Source of the DNA: Burkholderia sp. BCC0322
Lineage (GTDB): Bacteria > Pseudomonadota > Gammaproteobacteria > Burkholderiales > Burkholderiaceae
DNA: 64,000 bases
NCBI RefSeq assembly: GCF_902833045.1
Contig: NZ_CADFDU010000008.1
Coordinates: 186,001 to 250,000 of the forward strand
Direction: 5' to 3'
Positions 17,820-27,114 of this stretch are shown here, in pieces. Both the position numbers and the translations under genes were made by a program. Each line of letters starts with the position of its first letter. Position 1 is the first letter of the stretch. The notes under the pieces were generated by a model that had not been told where the DNA came from, did not search any database, and saw nothing but the letters and a program-made list of their open reading frames with translations.

Positions 17820-19067
17820 ATGAGAAGCCCGCACTTCGGCCAGGGAAGCAACTCGGCCAACGTGCGCCGTTACAACGAGCGCCTGCTGCTGAAGACGCTG
17901 CGGCGCGCGGGCAGCGCGTCGAAGGCTGACCTCGCCCGCCTTGCGAACATGACGGGAACGGCGGTCGGCAGCATCATCACGTCGCTCGCCAGCGCGAAGC
18001 TGATCGAATTCGCGGGCCGCACCGAAGGCCAGCGCGGCCAGCCGGCCTCGCTGATCCGCCTCGATCCGCGCGGCGCGTTCGGCATCGGCGTCCATCTCGA
18101 CCGCATGCGCATCGAAACGGCACTCGTCAACTTCGCGGGCGACGTGCTCGGCCGACGCTCGCACGACACGCTGCTGCCGCCGCCCGCCAACGTGCTCGAG
18201 ATTGTCCGCCACGACATCGACGCCATGCAGGCCCTGCTCCCCGACCACGAGCGCGCGCGCCTGACCGGCATCGGCGTCGCTCAGCCCTACAACCTCGGCG
18301 CCTGGATGCGCGAACTCGGCCTCGCACCCGACACGTTCCGCGCGTGGGAAGACGTCGATTTCGCGGCCGACCTCGGTCGCACGCAATCGCTGCCCGTCTT
18401 CGGCGAAAACGACGGCAACGCGGCCGCGATCGCCGAACTGTTCTACGGATACGGCCGGCAGTGCGACGACTTCGTCTACCTGTTCATCGGGCCGGCAATC
18501 GGCGGCGGCATCGCGATCGATGGCGACTGCCTGCGCGGCGTGACCGGCAATGCGGGCGACATCGCCGTGATTCCCGTGCCGCCGAGCCGGCTGGCTTCCG
18601 CGCCGCCGCCGCGCGGCCCGTGGGACATCCTGCTCGCGCGCGCATCGCTGCATGCGCTGGTGCGCCACCTGCGCCATCACGGCGAGACGGTCGACAACCG
18701 GGCCGATCTCGAAGCGTGCATCGCCCGCGGCCTGCCAGCCGTCGACGAATGGATCGACGATTGCGTCGACGCGCTGGCACCCGCACTGCGCGCGATGCTA
18801 TGCGTGATCGATGCGCCGGTGGTCGTGCTCGACGCCGATACCGACGCCGGCCTGCTCGACGCGGTCACGACGCGCCTGCGTGCAGCGCTCGTGGCCACCG
18901 CGCCCGAAGCGCGCGGCACGCCGGTACTCGTACGCGGCACGTTCGGCGCCGACGCCGGTGCGATCGGCGCGGCCACGCTGCCGATGTTCTTCAACTTCTC
19001 CCCGCGGGCCGGCATTCTCAAGGGCGCCCGCACCGACTCGCAGGAGGTCAACCATGTCGCGATCTGA
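17820..19067 (+). CDS. ROK-family transcriptional regulator of the sugar operon
   Basis: A 415-residue protein with an N-terminal winged helix ([34 protein letters not shown], about 18-55) followed by a ROK sugar-kinase fold. The latter includes the Asp-bearing segment [11 protein letters not shown] and [13 protein letters not shown] do not see the ROK CxCGxxGC zinc motif, so it may be a non-zinc member or a sensor without kinase activity. The ATG at 17820 follows a strong AAGGAGA; the upstream in-frame ATG at 17805 lies on top of that site. Its 3' end overlaps the ABC ATPase gene by 14 bp, showing cotranscription. The ligand is probably the transported sugar or its phosphate. Confidence 0.9.
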   Translation: MRSPHFGQGSNSANVRRYNERLLLKTLRRAGSASKADLARLANMTGTAVGSIITSLASAKLIEFAGRTEGQRGQPASLIRLDPRGAFGIGVHLDRMRIETALVNFAGDVLGRRSHDTLLPPPANVLEIVRHDIDAMQALLPDHERARLTGIGVAQPYNLGAWMRELGLAPDTFRAWEDVDFAADLGRTQSLPVFGENDGNAAAIAELFYGYGRQCDDFVYLFIGPAIGGGIAIDGDCLRGVTGNAGDIAVIPVPPSRLASAPPPRGPWDILLARASLHALVRHLRHHGETVDNRADLEACIARGLPAVDEWIDDCVDALAPALRAMLCVIDAPVVVLDADTDAGLLDAVTTRLRAALVATAPEARGTPVLVRGTFGADAGAIGAATLPMFFNFSPRAGILKGARTDSQEVNHVAI

Positions 19068-20607
19068 GTCGCCCCGCCCGCTGCTCGAGATGCGCGGGAT
19101 CAGCAAGACGTTCCCGGCCGTGCGCGCGCTCGACAACGTCAGCCTGACCGTCTATCCGGGCGAGATCCATTCGCTGATGGGCGAAAACGGCGCGGGCAAA
19201 TCGACGCTGATGAAAATCCTGTCGGGCGCATACCGCGCCGACGCCGGCGGCGAGATCCTGATCGACGGCGCCCGCATCGACATCGACGGCCCGCTTGCCG
19301 CGCGCGATGCGGGCGTCGCGGTGATCTACCAGGAACTGTGCCTGTCGCCGAATCTGACCGTCGCGGAAAACATCTATATCGGCCGCGAACTGCGGCGCGG
19401 CAACCGGCGCTGGGGCACGATCGACCGCGCGGCGATGGCGCGCGGCTGTGAGGACGTGCTCGCGCGCCTGGGCGCATCGTTCGGGCCCGACACGCTTGTC
19501 GATACGCTGTCGATCGCGGAGCAGCAGCTCGTCGAGATCGCGCGCGCCGTGCACACCCGTGCGCGCATTCTCGTGATGGACGAGCCGACCACGCCGCTGT
19601 CGTCGCGCGAAACCGAGCACCTGTTCCGGCTGATCCGCCAGTTGCGCGAGGAGGGTCTCGCGATCATCTACATCAGCCACCGGATGGCGGAGATCTACGA
19701 ACTGTCCGACCGGGTGTCGGTGCTGCGCGACGGCACGTACGTCGGCACGCTCGAACGCGCGTCGCTGTCAGCCGAGCGTCTCGTCGCCATGATGGTCGGC
19801 CGCGACATCTCCGGCTTCTACAAGAAGGAACATGCGCCGTACGACCCCGGCCACCTGCTGCTGTCGGTACGCGACATCGCCGACGGCTCGCGTGTGCGCG
19901 GCTGCAGCCTCGACCTGCACGCCGGCGAAGTGCTTGGCATCGCGGGGCTCGTCGGCGCAGGCCGCACCGAACTCGCACGACTGATCTTCGGGGCCGAGCC
20001 GCGCGTGCGCGGCGATGTGAAGGTGGGCGAGCGCACGTTCGGCGCGCACTCGCCGCGCGACGCGATCGATGCCGGCCTCGTCTACCTGACCGAAGATCGC
20101 AAGCGCCAGGGCCTGTTCCTCGACATGAGCGTGCGCGACAACATCAACATCTCAGTCTGCAACCGCGATGCGCGGCTCGGCGCACTCGACCTCGCGCGCG
20201 GCGCCGAACGCGCGCGCGACGCCATCGCATCGCTGTCGATCCGCGTTCCCCACGCGAACGTCAACGTCGGCGCGCTGTCCGGCGGCAACCAGCAGAAGGT
20301 GCTGCTGTCGCGGCTGCTCGAGACGAAGCCGCGCGTGTTGATCCTCGACGAACCGACCCGCGGCGTCGACATCGGCGCGAAATCCGAGATCTACCGGATC
20401 ATCAACGAACTGGCCCGCGCCGGCGTCGGTGTGATCGTGATCTCGAGCGAACTGCCGGAGATCATCGGTGTCGCCGATCGCGTGCTCGTGATGCGCGAGG
20501 GCGAGATCGCGGGCGAACTCGGCGGCTACACGCCGACGCCCATCACGCAGGAAGCCATCATCGCGCTCGCCACCGGCTCGCAGGCCGAACTCGCCGACGC
20601 GCACTGA
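19054..20607 (+). CDS. sugar ABC transporter ATP-binding protein (RbsA/XylG type)
   Basis: A 517-residue double-cassette ATPase of the CUT2 class. The first half has an intact Walker A, GENGAGKS (43-50), and Walker B ([11 protein letters not shown]). The second half has the degenerate GLVGAGRTE in place of Walker A, which is normal for this class, then the signature LSGGNQQKV and [12 protein letters not shown]. It energises import of a monosaccharide from the cytoplasmic face. The start at 19054 has GGAGG 8 bases upstream and overlaps the ROK gene. Downstream are the permease and the binding protein. Confidence 0.94.
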   Translation: MSRSESPRPLLEMRGISKTFPAVRALDNVSLTVYPGEIHSLMGENGAGKSTLMKILSGAYRADAGGEILIDGARIDIDGPLAARDAGVAVIYQELCLSPNLTVAENIYIGRELRRGNRRWGTIDRAAMARGCEDVLARLGASFGPDTLVDTLSIAEQQLVEIARAVHTRARILVMDEPTTPLSSRETEHLFRLIRQLREEGLAIIYISHRMAEIYELSDRVSVLRDGTYVGTLERASLSAERLVAMMVGRDISGFYKKEHAPYDPGHLLLSVRDIADGSRVRGCSLDLHAGEVLGIAGLVGAGRTELARLIFGAEPRVRGDVKVGERTFGAHSPRDAIDAGLVYLTEDRKRQGLFLDMSVRDNINISVCNRDARLGALDLARGAERARDAIASLSIRVPHANVNVGALSGGNQQKVLLSRLLETKPRVLILDEPTRGVDIGAKSEIYRIINELARAGVGVIVISSELPEIIGVADRVLVMREGEIAGELGGYTPTPITQEAIIALATGSQAELADAH

Positions 20608-20644
20608 GCTCAATTCATTTCTTTCTTACAATCAGGTTACCGAA

Positions 20645-21682
20645 ATGATCAACCCGACCAAGCAGCGGAACCTCGCTTCCGCGACGGCCCATCCGGTCGC
20701 CAACCGTACGCCCCTGATGCGCGGCGCCGATCACCGCGCCCGCATGCAGTCGCTGATCCGCACCGCCGGGATGCTGCCGGTGCTGCTCGTACTGTGCATC
20801 GGCTTCGGCTTCCTGACCGACGGTTTCTTCACGCTGCAGAACCTGTCGATCGTCACGCAGCAGGCGTCGATCAACATCGTGCTCGCCGCCGGCATGACCT
20901 TCGTGATCCTGACGGGCGGCATCGACCTGTCGGTCGGCTCGGTGCTCGCTGCCGCCGCCGTCGCGGCGCTGCTCGCGTCGACCATCCCGGGCTGGGGCTG
21001 GCTCGGCGTGCCGTTCGCGCTCCTCGTCGGCCTCGTGTTCGGCGCGATCAACGGCGGCCTGATCTCGTTCCTGCGCCTGCCGCCGTTCATCGTCACGCTC
21101 GGCGCGATGACGGCCGTGCGCGGCGTCGCGCGCCTGATCGGCAACGACACGACCGTGTTCAATCCGCAGTTGCCGTTCGCGTTCATCGGCAACGGCACGA
21201 TCCTCGGCGTGCCGTGGCTCGTCGTGATCGCGTGCGCGGTGATCGCGATTTCGTGGTTCATCCTGCGCCGCACGGTGCTCGGAATGCGCATCTATTCGGT
21301 CGGCGGCAATCCGGAAGCCGCCCGCCTGTCAGGCATCAACGTGCGCGCGATCCAGATGTTCGTTTATGCGGCGTCGGGCCTGCTCGCCGGCCTCGGTGCG
21401 GTGATGTCGGCCGCGCGGCTCTACGCGGCCAATGGCCTGCAGCTCGGCCAGTCGTACGAACTCGACGCGATCGCCGCGGTGATCCTCGGCGGCACCAGCT
21501 TCGTCGGCGGCGTCGGCTCGATCGTCGGCACGTTGATCGGTGCGCTGATCATCGCGGTGCTGACGAACGGCCTCGTGCTGCTCGGCGTGTCCGACATCTG
21601 GCAGTACATCATCAAGGGGCTCGTAATCATCGGCGCCGTCGCGCTCGACCGCTACCGCCAGCGCGATTCGGCGCGTACCTGA
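20645..21682 (+). CDS. sugar ABC transporter permease (RbsC type)
   Basis: A 345-residue inner-membrane permease of the CUT2 class, with a hydrophilic N-terminus of about 35 residues and then 8-10 hydrophobic helices. Diagnostic segments are ILTGGIDLSVGSVLA, PPFIVTLGAMTAVRG, YSVGGNPEAARLSGI (the ATPase-coupling loop) and ILGGTSFVGGVGS. It forms the translocation pore with the upstream ATPase. It starts 37 bp after the ATPase stop. Confidence 0.94.
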   Translation: MINPTKQRNLASATAHPVANRTPLMRGADHRARMQSLIRTAGMLPVLLVLCIGFGFLTDGFFTLQNLSIVTQQASINIVLAAGMTFVILTGGIDLSVGSVLAAAAVAALLASTIPGWGWLGVPFALLVGLVFGAINGGLISFLRLPPFIVTLGAMTAVRGVARLIGNDTTVFNPQLPFAFIGNGTILGVPWLVVIACAVIAISWFILRRTVLGMRIYSVGGNPEAARLSGINVRAIQMFVYAASGLLAGLGAVMSAARLYAANGLQLGQSYELDAIAAVILGGTSFVGGVGSIVGTLIGALIIAVLTNGLVLLGVSDIWQYIIKGLVIIGAVALDRYRQRDSART

Positions 21683-21764
21683 GCGCCTTTCCATTCATTC
21701 AACCTTGCGGCGCAGACCGATCCCTGCGCCCGCTCGACAAGCAACTTCACGGAGACACAACGAC

Positions 21765-22709
21765 ATGTTCAAGCACAAAGCCGCCCTCACCGCCGTCGCC
21801 TGCGCACTCGCCTTCGGCGCTTCCGTCGCGCACGCGGCCGACAAGCCGCTCAAATCGATCGGCGTCACGGTCGGGTCGCTCGGCAACCCGTACTTCGTCA
21901 CGATCGTCAAGGGCGCCGAGGCGCGCGCCAAACAGATCAACCCGAATGCGAAGGTCACGGCCGTGTCGGCCGACTATGACCTGAACAAGCAGTTCACGCA
22001 GATCGACAACTTCATCTCCGCGCAAGTCGACATAATCCTGCTCAACGCAACCGATCCGAAGGCGATCGAGCCGGCGGTGAAGAAGGCGCAGGCGGCCGGC
22101 ATCACGGTCGTTGCGGTCGACGTCGCGGCCGCCGGCGCGAACGCGACCGTGCAGACCAACAACGTGAAGGCCGGCGAGCTGGCATGCGACTACATCGCGA
22201 AGAAACTCAACGGCAAGGGCAACGTGATCATCGAGAACGGCCCGCAAGTGTCGGCCGTGATCGATCGCGTCAACGGCTGCAAGACCGTGCTCGCGAAAAG
22301 CGCCGGCATCAAGGTGCTGTCGAGCGACCAGGACGGCAAGGGCTCGCGTGAAGGCGGGATGAATGCGATGCAGGGCTACCTGACGCGTTTTCCGAAGCTC
22401 GATGCGGTATTCACGATCAACGACCCGCAGGCGATCGGCAGCGATCTCGCCGCGAAACAGCTGAACCGCCCGGGCATCGTGATCACGTCGGTCGACGGCG
22501 CGCCCGACATCGAGGTCGCGCTCAAGTCGAATACGCTCGTGCAGGCGTCGTCGAGCCAGGATCCGTGGGCGATGGCGCAGCAGGCAGTCAACGTCGGCTA
22601 CGGCATCATGAACGGCCAGAAGCCGGCCAACCCGATGATCCTGATCGAACCGACGCTCATCACGCGCGACAACGTGAAGACCTACAAGGGCTGGAGCGCG
22701 CCGCGCTGA
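21765..22709 (+). CDS. sugar ABC transporter periplasmic binding protein (RbsB type)
   Basis: The 314-residue precursor has a signal peptide (MFKHKAALTAV...ASVAHA, about 22 residues), followed by a periplasmic-binding-protein type 1 fold: SIGVTVGSLGNPYFV, QVDIILLNATDPKAIEPAV, ITVVAVDVAA and SVDGAPDI. It is close to ribose-like pentose/hexose binders; the ligand is not determinable by eye. GGAGA precedes the ATG. With the ATPase, permease, ROK regulator and PfkB kinase it makes a complete uptake and phosphorylation unit. Confidence 0.93.
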   Translation: MFKHKAALTAVACALAFGASVAHAADKPLKSIGVTVGSLGNPYFVTIVKGAEARAKQINPNAKVTAVSADYDLNKQFTQIDNFISAQVDIILLNATDPKAIEPAVKKAQAAGITVVAVDVAAAGANATVQTNNVKAGELACDYIAKKLNGKGNVIIENGPQVSAVIDRVNGCKTVLAKSAGIKVLSSDQDGKGSREGGMNAMQGYLTRFPKLDAVFTINDPQAIGSDLAAKQLNRPGIVITSVDGAPDIEVALKSNTLVQASSSQDPWAMAQQAVNVGYGIMNGQKPANPMILIEPTLITRDNVKTYKGWSAPR

Positions 22710-22840
22710 TCGCGCCGCCCGTTCACCCGCGCAACCGGGCAGTGCCGGGCCGCATCGCAACGTGCGACGGCCCGCACTGCCCGCCTTTTCAGATCAATCG
22801 CTGCATGGCCGCGCACAACGCCGCGGCACAAGGTTTCGAC

Positions 22841-23776
22841 ATGACGACGACGTTTCCCCGCCTGATCGTATTCGGCGAAGCATTGACCGATTTCATCCGC
22901 GACGACGCGCAGCACTGGCACAGCGTCGCCGGCGGCTCGTGCTGGAACGTCGCGCGTGTCGGTGCGCGACTCGGCGTGCCGACGGCTTTCGCCGGCACGG
23001 TCAGCCGCGACACCTTCGGCGACGAGCTGATGCGCAAGAGCGCCGACGCCGGGCTCGACCTGCGCTTCATGCGGCAGGTCGATCGCGCGCCGCTGCTCGC
23101 GATGATCGTGTCGAAGCAGCCGCCCCACTACTTCTTCATCGGCGAGAACAGCGCCGATCTCGCGTTCGATCCGGCGGACCTGCCCGCCGGCGCACTCGAC
23201 GCGACCGAGATCGTGCACATCGGTTCACTCGGTGTCGTGCGCGAGCCGCTCGCATCGCGCCTGATTGAAGTTGCGCAAGCTGCGCGGGCGGCCGGCAAGC
23301 GGATCTCGTTCGACCCGAACTTTCGTGCGCCGATGGCCGCGCCGTCGTATCGCGACACGCTGCGCCGGCTGGCCGGGCTCGCCGACTGGATCAAGGTCTC
23401 CGACGAGGATCTGCGCGGGCTGTTTCCCGAACTCGATGAAGCCACCGCGCTCGCGCAACTGCGTACGTGGGCGCCCGACGCGACGATGCTCGTCACGCGC
23501 GGCGCATCCGGCATGCAGCTTCTGCATCGCAACACCGTGCTGTTCCAGCCCGCGTTCCCGACCGAAGTGGCCGACACCGTCGGCTGCGGCGATGCGAGCA
23601 TCGGCGGCTGGCTCGCCAGCCAGCTCACGCGTCCCGATGCATCAGCCGCCGAACACCTGCGCTACGCAGCCGCGTGCGCGGCGGTCGCCTGTGCGCATGC
23701 CGGCGCCTATGCGCCGACGGCAGCCGAAGTGACCAGCATGATCGATCGCTCCGCCGACGTCGTCGTTTCCCAATAG
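22841..23776 (+). CDS. PfkB-family carbohydrate kinase (fructokinase/ribokinase-like)
   Basis: A 311-residue cytosolic sugar kinase. The N-terminal GEALTDFI and GGSCWNVARVGARLGV bind the sugar; the C-terminal DTVGCGDA (245-252) carries the anion hole and the catalytic base D251. It would phosphorylate the sugar delivered by the upstream transporter. The composition is nearest to fructokinases, but this is only suggestive. ATG 22841 has AAGG upstream; an in-frame ATG at 22805 is possible. The next gene is convergent and starts its 3' end 22 bp away, so the operon ends here. Confidence 0.9.
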   Translation: MTTTFPRLIVFGEALTDFIRDDAQHWHSVAGGSCWNVARVGARLGVPTAFAGTVSRDTFGDELMRKSADAGLDLRFMRQVDRAPLLAMIVSKQPPHYFFIGENSADLAFDPADLPAGALDATEIVHIGSLGVVREPLASRLIEVAQAARAAGKRISFDPNFRAPMAAPSYRDTLRRLAGLADWIKVSDEDLRGLFPELDEATALAQLRTWAPDATMLVTRGASGMQLLHRNTVLFQPAFPTEVADTVGCGDASIGGWLASQLTRPDASAAEHLRYAAACAAVACAHAGAYAPTAAEVTSMIDRSADVVVSQ

Positions 23777-23798
23777 CACGCGCCGGCGCGCCGCCCCG

Positions 23799-25529
23799 TC
23801 ACCCGGCGGTCGTGCCGGCGCCACCGTCCGCCGGCATCCCGGCCTGCAGCAGTTGCAGGCTCTCGTCGACGCTCAGTTCCGACATTGCGTCGTCGCGCAG
23901 CGTATCGTCGGCCGCGCGGCGCAACGCGTGCAGCGCGTGCACCTTGAGCCGCACGATCGCGAGCCGCAACCCGCGCGCCGTGCATTCGGCCGCGAACGTG
24001 CGCAACGATTCGATCGTCGTGCTGTCGATATCCGGCGTTTCCTCGAGGCTCAGCATCACGGTATGCGCGTCCGGCGCGGCCTTCATCAATGCACGCACAC
24101 GGTTCAGCATCCGGTCCGCATTCGCGAAGAACAGTTGCGCCTCGGGTCGCACGATCAGCACGCCCGGCACCGGCTTCGCGTCGGCATGGCTCGCCACGTC
24201 GACGAAATCATGACTGTCGCGCAACCTGCCTAGCACGCTGACGTTCGGCTCGGACAGCTTGCGCAGCGTCAGCAGCAGGCTCACGCCGATGGCCGCGAGC
24301 AACCCGTGCAGCACGCCGAGCACGAGCACCGCGAGCAGCGCGGCGATCACGACGAGCCGGTCGCGATGCCAGGCCCAGTACGGCCGGAATACCGACGGAT
24401 GCAGCGAGTGGCTGACCGCGAAGATCACGATCGCCGCGAGCACGGGCTCCGGCGTGCGCGCGAGCTGCGGCAGCAGCAGCAAGACGATCAGCGCAACCAC
24501 GCCCGCCGCCCACAGGCCGGCAAAGCGCGATTGCGCGCCGGCCGCTTCGTTCGCCGAGGTCGCCGAATAGCCGGCGCCGACCGGCATCCCGTGCAGCAGG
24601 CCCGACACGAGATTCGCGCAGCCGAGCGCGACGAGGTCGCGGTTCGGCGATACGCTGTCGCCATGCTTCAGCGCGAAGTTGCGGATCGATCCGTACGATT
24701 CCGCGTACAGGATCAGCATCAGCGCGAACGCAAGCTCGATGGTCTGCATCCACGCATTGCGGTCGAGGGTCGGCAGGCCGAACTCGAGATGCTTGAAATC
24801 GATATGGCCGACGATCGCGATCCCGTATCGCTGCCAGTCGATCGCATAGCCGGCCGCAATCGACAGCACGATCACGACGAGCGTCGCGGGCACGCGCGAG
24901 CTCCGCCCGAGCGCGAACAGCAACGCCAGTGCGATCGCACCGAGCACGGCGCTCGCGAGATTCGCATGCGGCGCGCCGGTGATCAGGTCGAGCGCGACAT
25001 GCGGCGCATCGCTGTGCTGCACGGAGATCGCGAGAATCTTCGGCAACTGCTTGATGACGATCGTCAGCGCAAGGCCGAACGTGAAGCCGCGCAGCACCGG
25101 CCGCGCGACGAAGTCCGACATGCCGCCGAGGCGCGCGGCACCGGCCAGGATGAACAGCACGCCCGTCATCGCGACGAGCGCCGCCGCGAGCGCGAGCTGC
25201 GCGGCGAGCGCCATCCCCGACTCCGCCAGCACGGTCGCCGCGAGCACGGCGGCCGACGAGGACGTCGACGACACGATCGCGAAGCGGCTGCTGCCGGTAA
25301 GCGCATAGACGACGAGCCCCGACAGCAATGCGATGAGACCGGCCTGCGGCGGCAGGTTCGCCAGCCCCGCGTACGCGACCGCCTCGGGGATCAGCAGGCC
25401 CGCGATCGACAGGCCGGCCAGCGCATCGAGGCCGATGCGTCGCGTGGGCGGCGGCGAGGCCGCGTCGAGCGCGGCGAAATGGTCGGCATGCTGCGGGCCG
25501 GCGTCGGGGCGGATCGGGGCGGTCGTCAT
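23799..25529 (-). CDS. SulP-family anion (sulfate/bicarbonate-type) transporter with STAS domain
   Basis: A 576-residue inner-membrane protein. Residues 30-430 hold about 12-14 hydrophobic helices with SulP signatures (GLSIAGLLIPEAVAYAGLA, GLIALLSGLVVYALTGSS, GFTFGLALTIVIKQ, GMPVGAGYSATSANEAAG). Residues about 450-560 are a cytosolic STAS domain (ADRMLNRVRALM, HTVMLSLEETPDIDSTTIESL). Substrates in this family include sulfate, bicarbonate and dicarboxylates; I cannot choose among them. The start at 25529 was taken because the first helix region then begins at the usual distance; the frame runs on into the ParB-like gene upstream, which it does not overlap with this start. Confidence 0.9.
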   Translation of the reverse strand: MTTAPIRPDAGPQHADHFAALDAASPPPTRRIGLDALAGLSIAGLLIPEAVAYAGLANLPPQAGLIALLSGLVVYALTGSSRFAIVSSTSSSAAVLAATVLAESGMALAAQLALAAALVAMTGVLFILAGAARLGGMSDFVARPVLRGFTFGLALTIVIKQLPKILAISVQHSDAPHVALDLITGAPHANLASAVLGAIALALLFALGRSSRVPATLVVIVLSIAAGYAIDWQRYGIAIVGHIDFKHLEFGLPTLDRNAWMQTIELAFALMLILYAESYGSIRNFALKHGDSVSPNRDLVALGCANLVSGLLHGMPVGAGYSATSANEAAGAQSRFAGLWAAGVVALIVLLLLPQLARTPEPVLAAIVIFAVSHSLHPSVFRPYWAWHRDRLVVIAALLAVLVLGVLHGLLAAIGVSLLLTLRKLSEPNVSVLGRLRDSHDFVDVASHADAKPVPGVLIVRPEAQLFFANADRMLNRVRALMKAAPDAHTVMLSLEETPDIDSTTIESLRTFAAECTARGLRLAIVRLKVHALHALRRAADDTLRDDAMSELSVDESLQLLQAGMPADGGAGTTAG

Positions 25530-25536
25530 GAGCGGG

Positions 25537-26163
25537 TCAGGGCTTGACGGCGATGACGCCTGACCAGCCAGGGAGATAGCGTGCGTCCTGCTCATGCGCG
25601 CGATGCAGTGCGATGTCGAGCGCCTTCGCAAAGTTCTTGCGGATCTGGTCGAGCGACACGTGCTGGCGCAGGTAGTCGGCCCACAGGAATTCGCTGAACG
25701 GCGTCGCGTCCTTCGCATAGCCGCCCGCCGTGCGCAGCTCGCCGGCGAGGCTGCGGTACGGATCGTCCACGAGCCCCGTCAGCGCCTTCGGCAGATTCGC
25801 GTAGTCACGGCGAGTGCCGTCCGCGCCGAACGGATGCACCCACTGGTTGTGCTCCATCATCCGCCAGAAGATCGTGTGGTCGAGCCACGACAGATCCTTC
25901 AGCAGCATCGCGTTCACGCGTGCCTCGCCCTCCTCGATCAGCGCGAGGCCGAGGTGGTGGTGATCGGTGATGTAGTGCAGCCCATCCGGGCCGAGCACCG
26001 TCGGGAACCAGTGCGATTCGATCGCGGTCTTGCGCGCGCGCTTGCTGAGCGCCTTCCAGTGCTTGCGCTTCGCCTTGACTTCGCGATAGCCGACCGTCAT
26101 CTGCGTGGGACGCAGTTCTTCCAGCTTGACGGGAATCAGGTGAACATCGTTGCCGAGCGTCAT
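25537..26163 (-). CDS. ParB-like nuclease-domain protein
   Basis: A 208-residue protein of the ParBc_2 type. Near the N-terminus are IPVKLEELRPTQMTVGYREVKAK and HYITDHHHLGLALIE, the latter matching the ParB/sulfiredoxin-like core (its GERR/DHHH-like box). There is no helix-turn-helix for DNA partitioning, and no parA is near, so it is not a chromosome partition protein. Relatives of this stand-alone type are of unknown function. Its stop is 7 bp before the SulP start, so the two are probably translated from one message. Confidence 0.78.
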   Translation of the reverse strand: MTLGNDVHLIPVKLEELRPTQMTVGYREVKAKRKHWKALSKRARKTAIESHWFPTVLGPDGLHYITDHHHLGLALIEEGEARVNAMLLKDLSWLDHTIFWRMMEHNQWVHPFGADGTRRDYANLPKALTGLVDDPYRSLAGELRTAGGYAKDATPFSEFLWADYLRQHVSLDQIRKNFAKALDIALHRAHEQDARYLPGWSGVIAVKP

Positions 26164-26291
26164 GGTCGTACCCCATGTTGCGAAATTCCGGCAACGATAC
26201 TCCTGATCCTGCGAGCCGTTAATACGTCATGACCTCGATACGCATCCGGTTAACGATCTCTGACAACCGCCTACGCCCGTGCGGCGCCGCG

Positions 26292-26834
26292 CTACGCACG
26301 CAGATCGTTGCGTTCGAGACGATGTCGAATGTAAGGAATACCATCGTGCACGACGCTCACGCGACGCATCCCGAGCTTGCGCGCGACATTCAGCGAGCCG
26401 CTGTTGGCCTCCGCGATATCGGCGATCACGCGTGGCAGATGCACGGTGTCGAAGGCGTGGCGCACGACCGCCGCCGCCGCTTCGCTCGCGATCCCACGCC
26501 CCCATGCCGCCCGCACCAGCCGCCAGCCGATCTCGACGTCGCGTGCGCCGCCCGCATAGTCGGGAATCAGCAGGATCCAGCCGATGAACGCATCGGGCGC
26601 GGCCTTCTCGAAGATCGACCAGTAGCCGAGGCCCGGCGGATAGTCGCGCGTGATCCGGTGCGTGACGAAGCGCCGATGCTCGACGGGATCGTGCCACGGG
26701 CCCGCGATGTGCCGCGTGACTTCGGGATCGCGATCCATCGCCACGCACGCATCGAGGTCGGCCAGCACACGCGGACGCAGCCACAGCCGGGCAGTTTCGA
26801 GCACGGGCAGCGTCGCGGCGGAACGTTCGGTCAT
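26292..26834 (-). CDS. GNAT-family N-acetyltransferase (RimJ/RimL-like)
   Basis: A 180-residue acetyltransferase: LETARLWLRPRVLADLDAC at the N-terminus, the acetyl-CoA-binding region with AWGRGIASEAAAAVVRHAF (about 112-130), and the C-terminal NSGSLNVARKLGMRRV. This layout is that of RimJ/RimL-type enzymes that acetylate N-terminal or small-molecule amines. The ATG at 26834 has AGGAG 10 bases upstream; the longer open frame is not coding. It is divergent from the MFS gene, sharing a 280-bp intergenic region. Confidence 0.88.
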   Translation of the reverse strand: MTERSAATLPVLETARLWLRPRVLADLDACVAMDRDPEVTRHIAGPWHDPVEHRRFVTHRITRDYPPGLGYWSIFEKAAPDAFIGWILLIPDYAGGARDVEIGWRLVRAAWGRGIASEAAAAVVRHAFDTVHLPRVIADIAEANSGSLNVARKLGMRRVSVVHDGIPYIRHRLERNDLRA

Positions 26835-27114
26835 CGGGACTCCTGATTCGGTGACGATGCGCATAGGGCACATTACACAACAGATACAAACAGCTTTCCA
26901 GAATGATACAGACGCGTGCCGCCTGTTTCGTGCGACGGCGTTTCCCATTCCGAAACAGTTCATTTCCTAGGGATTATTCCTGATTCGACGTTATCGCGCC
27001 CCACCTCGTCCGGCGTCGCGGCCTACACTCGATCCATGCCCCCGCACCGCGCGCAAGCCGGCCGGCATCCGCATGCACATCAAGGGCGCGCAAGCCAACG
27101 AGGAGAACTCGGAC

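Noticed and set aside
25537..26163. Chromosome or plasmid partition gene parB
   Set aside because: Only the ParB-like core is present, with no helix-turn-helix, no parA partner and no parS sites seen.
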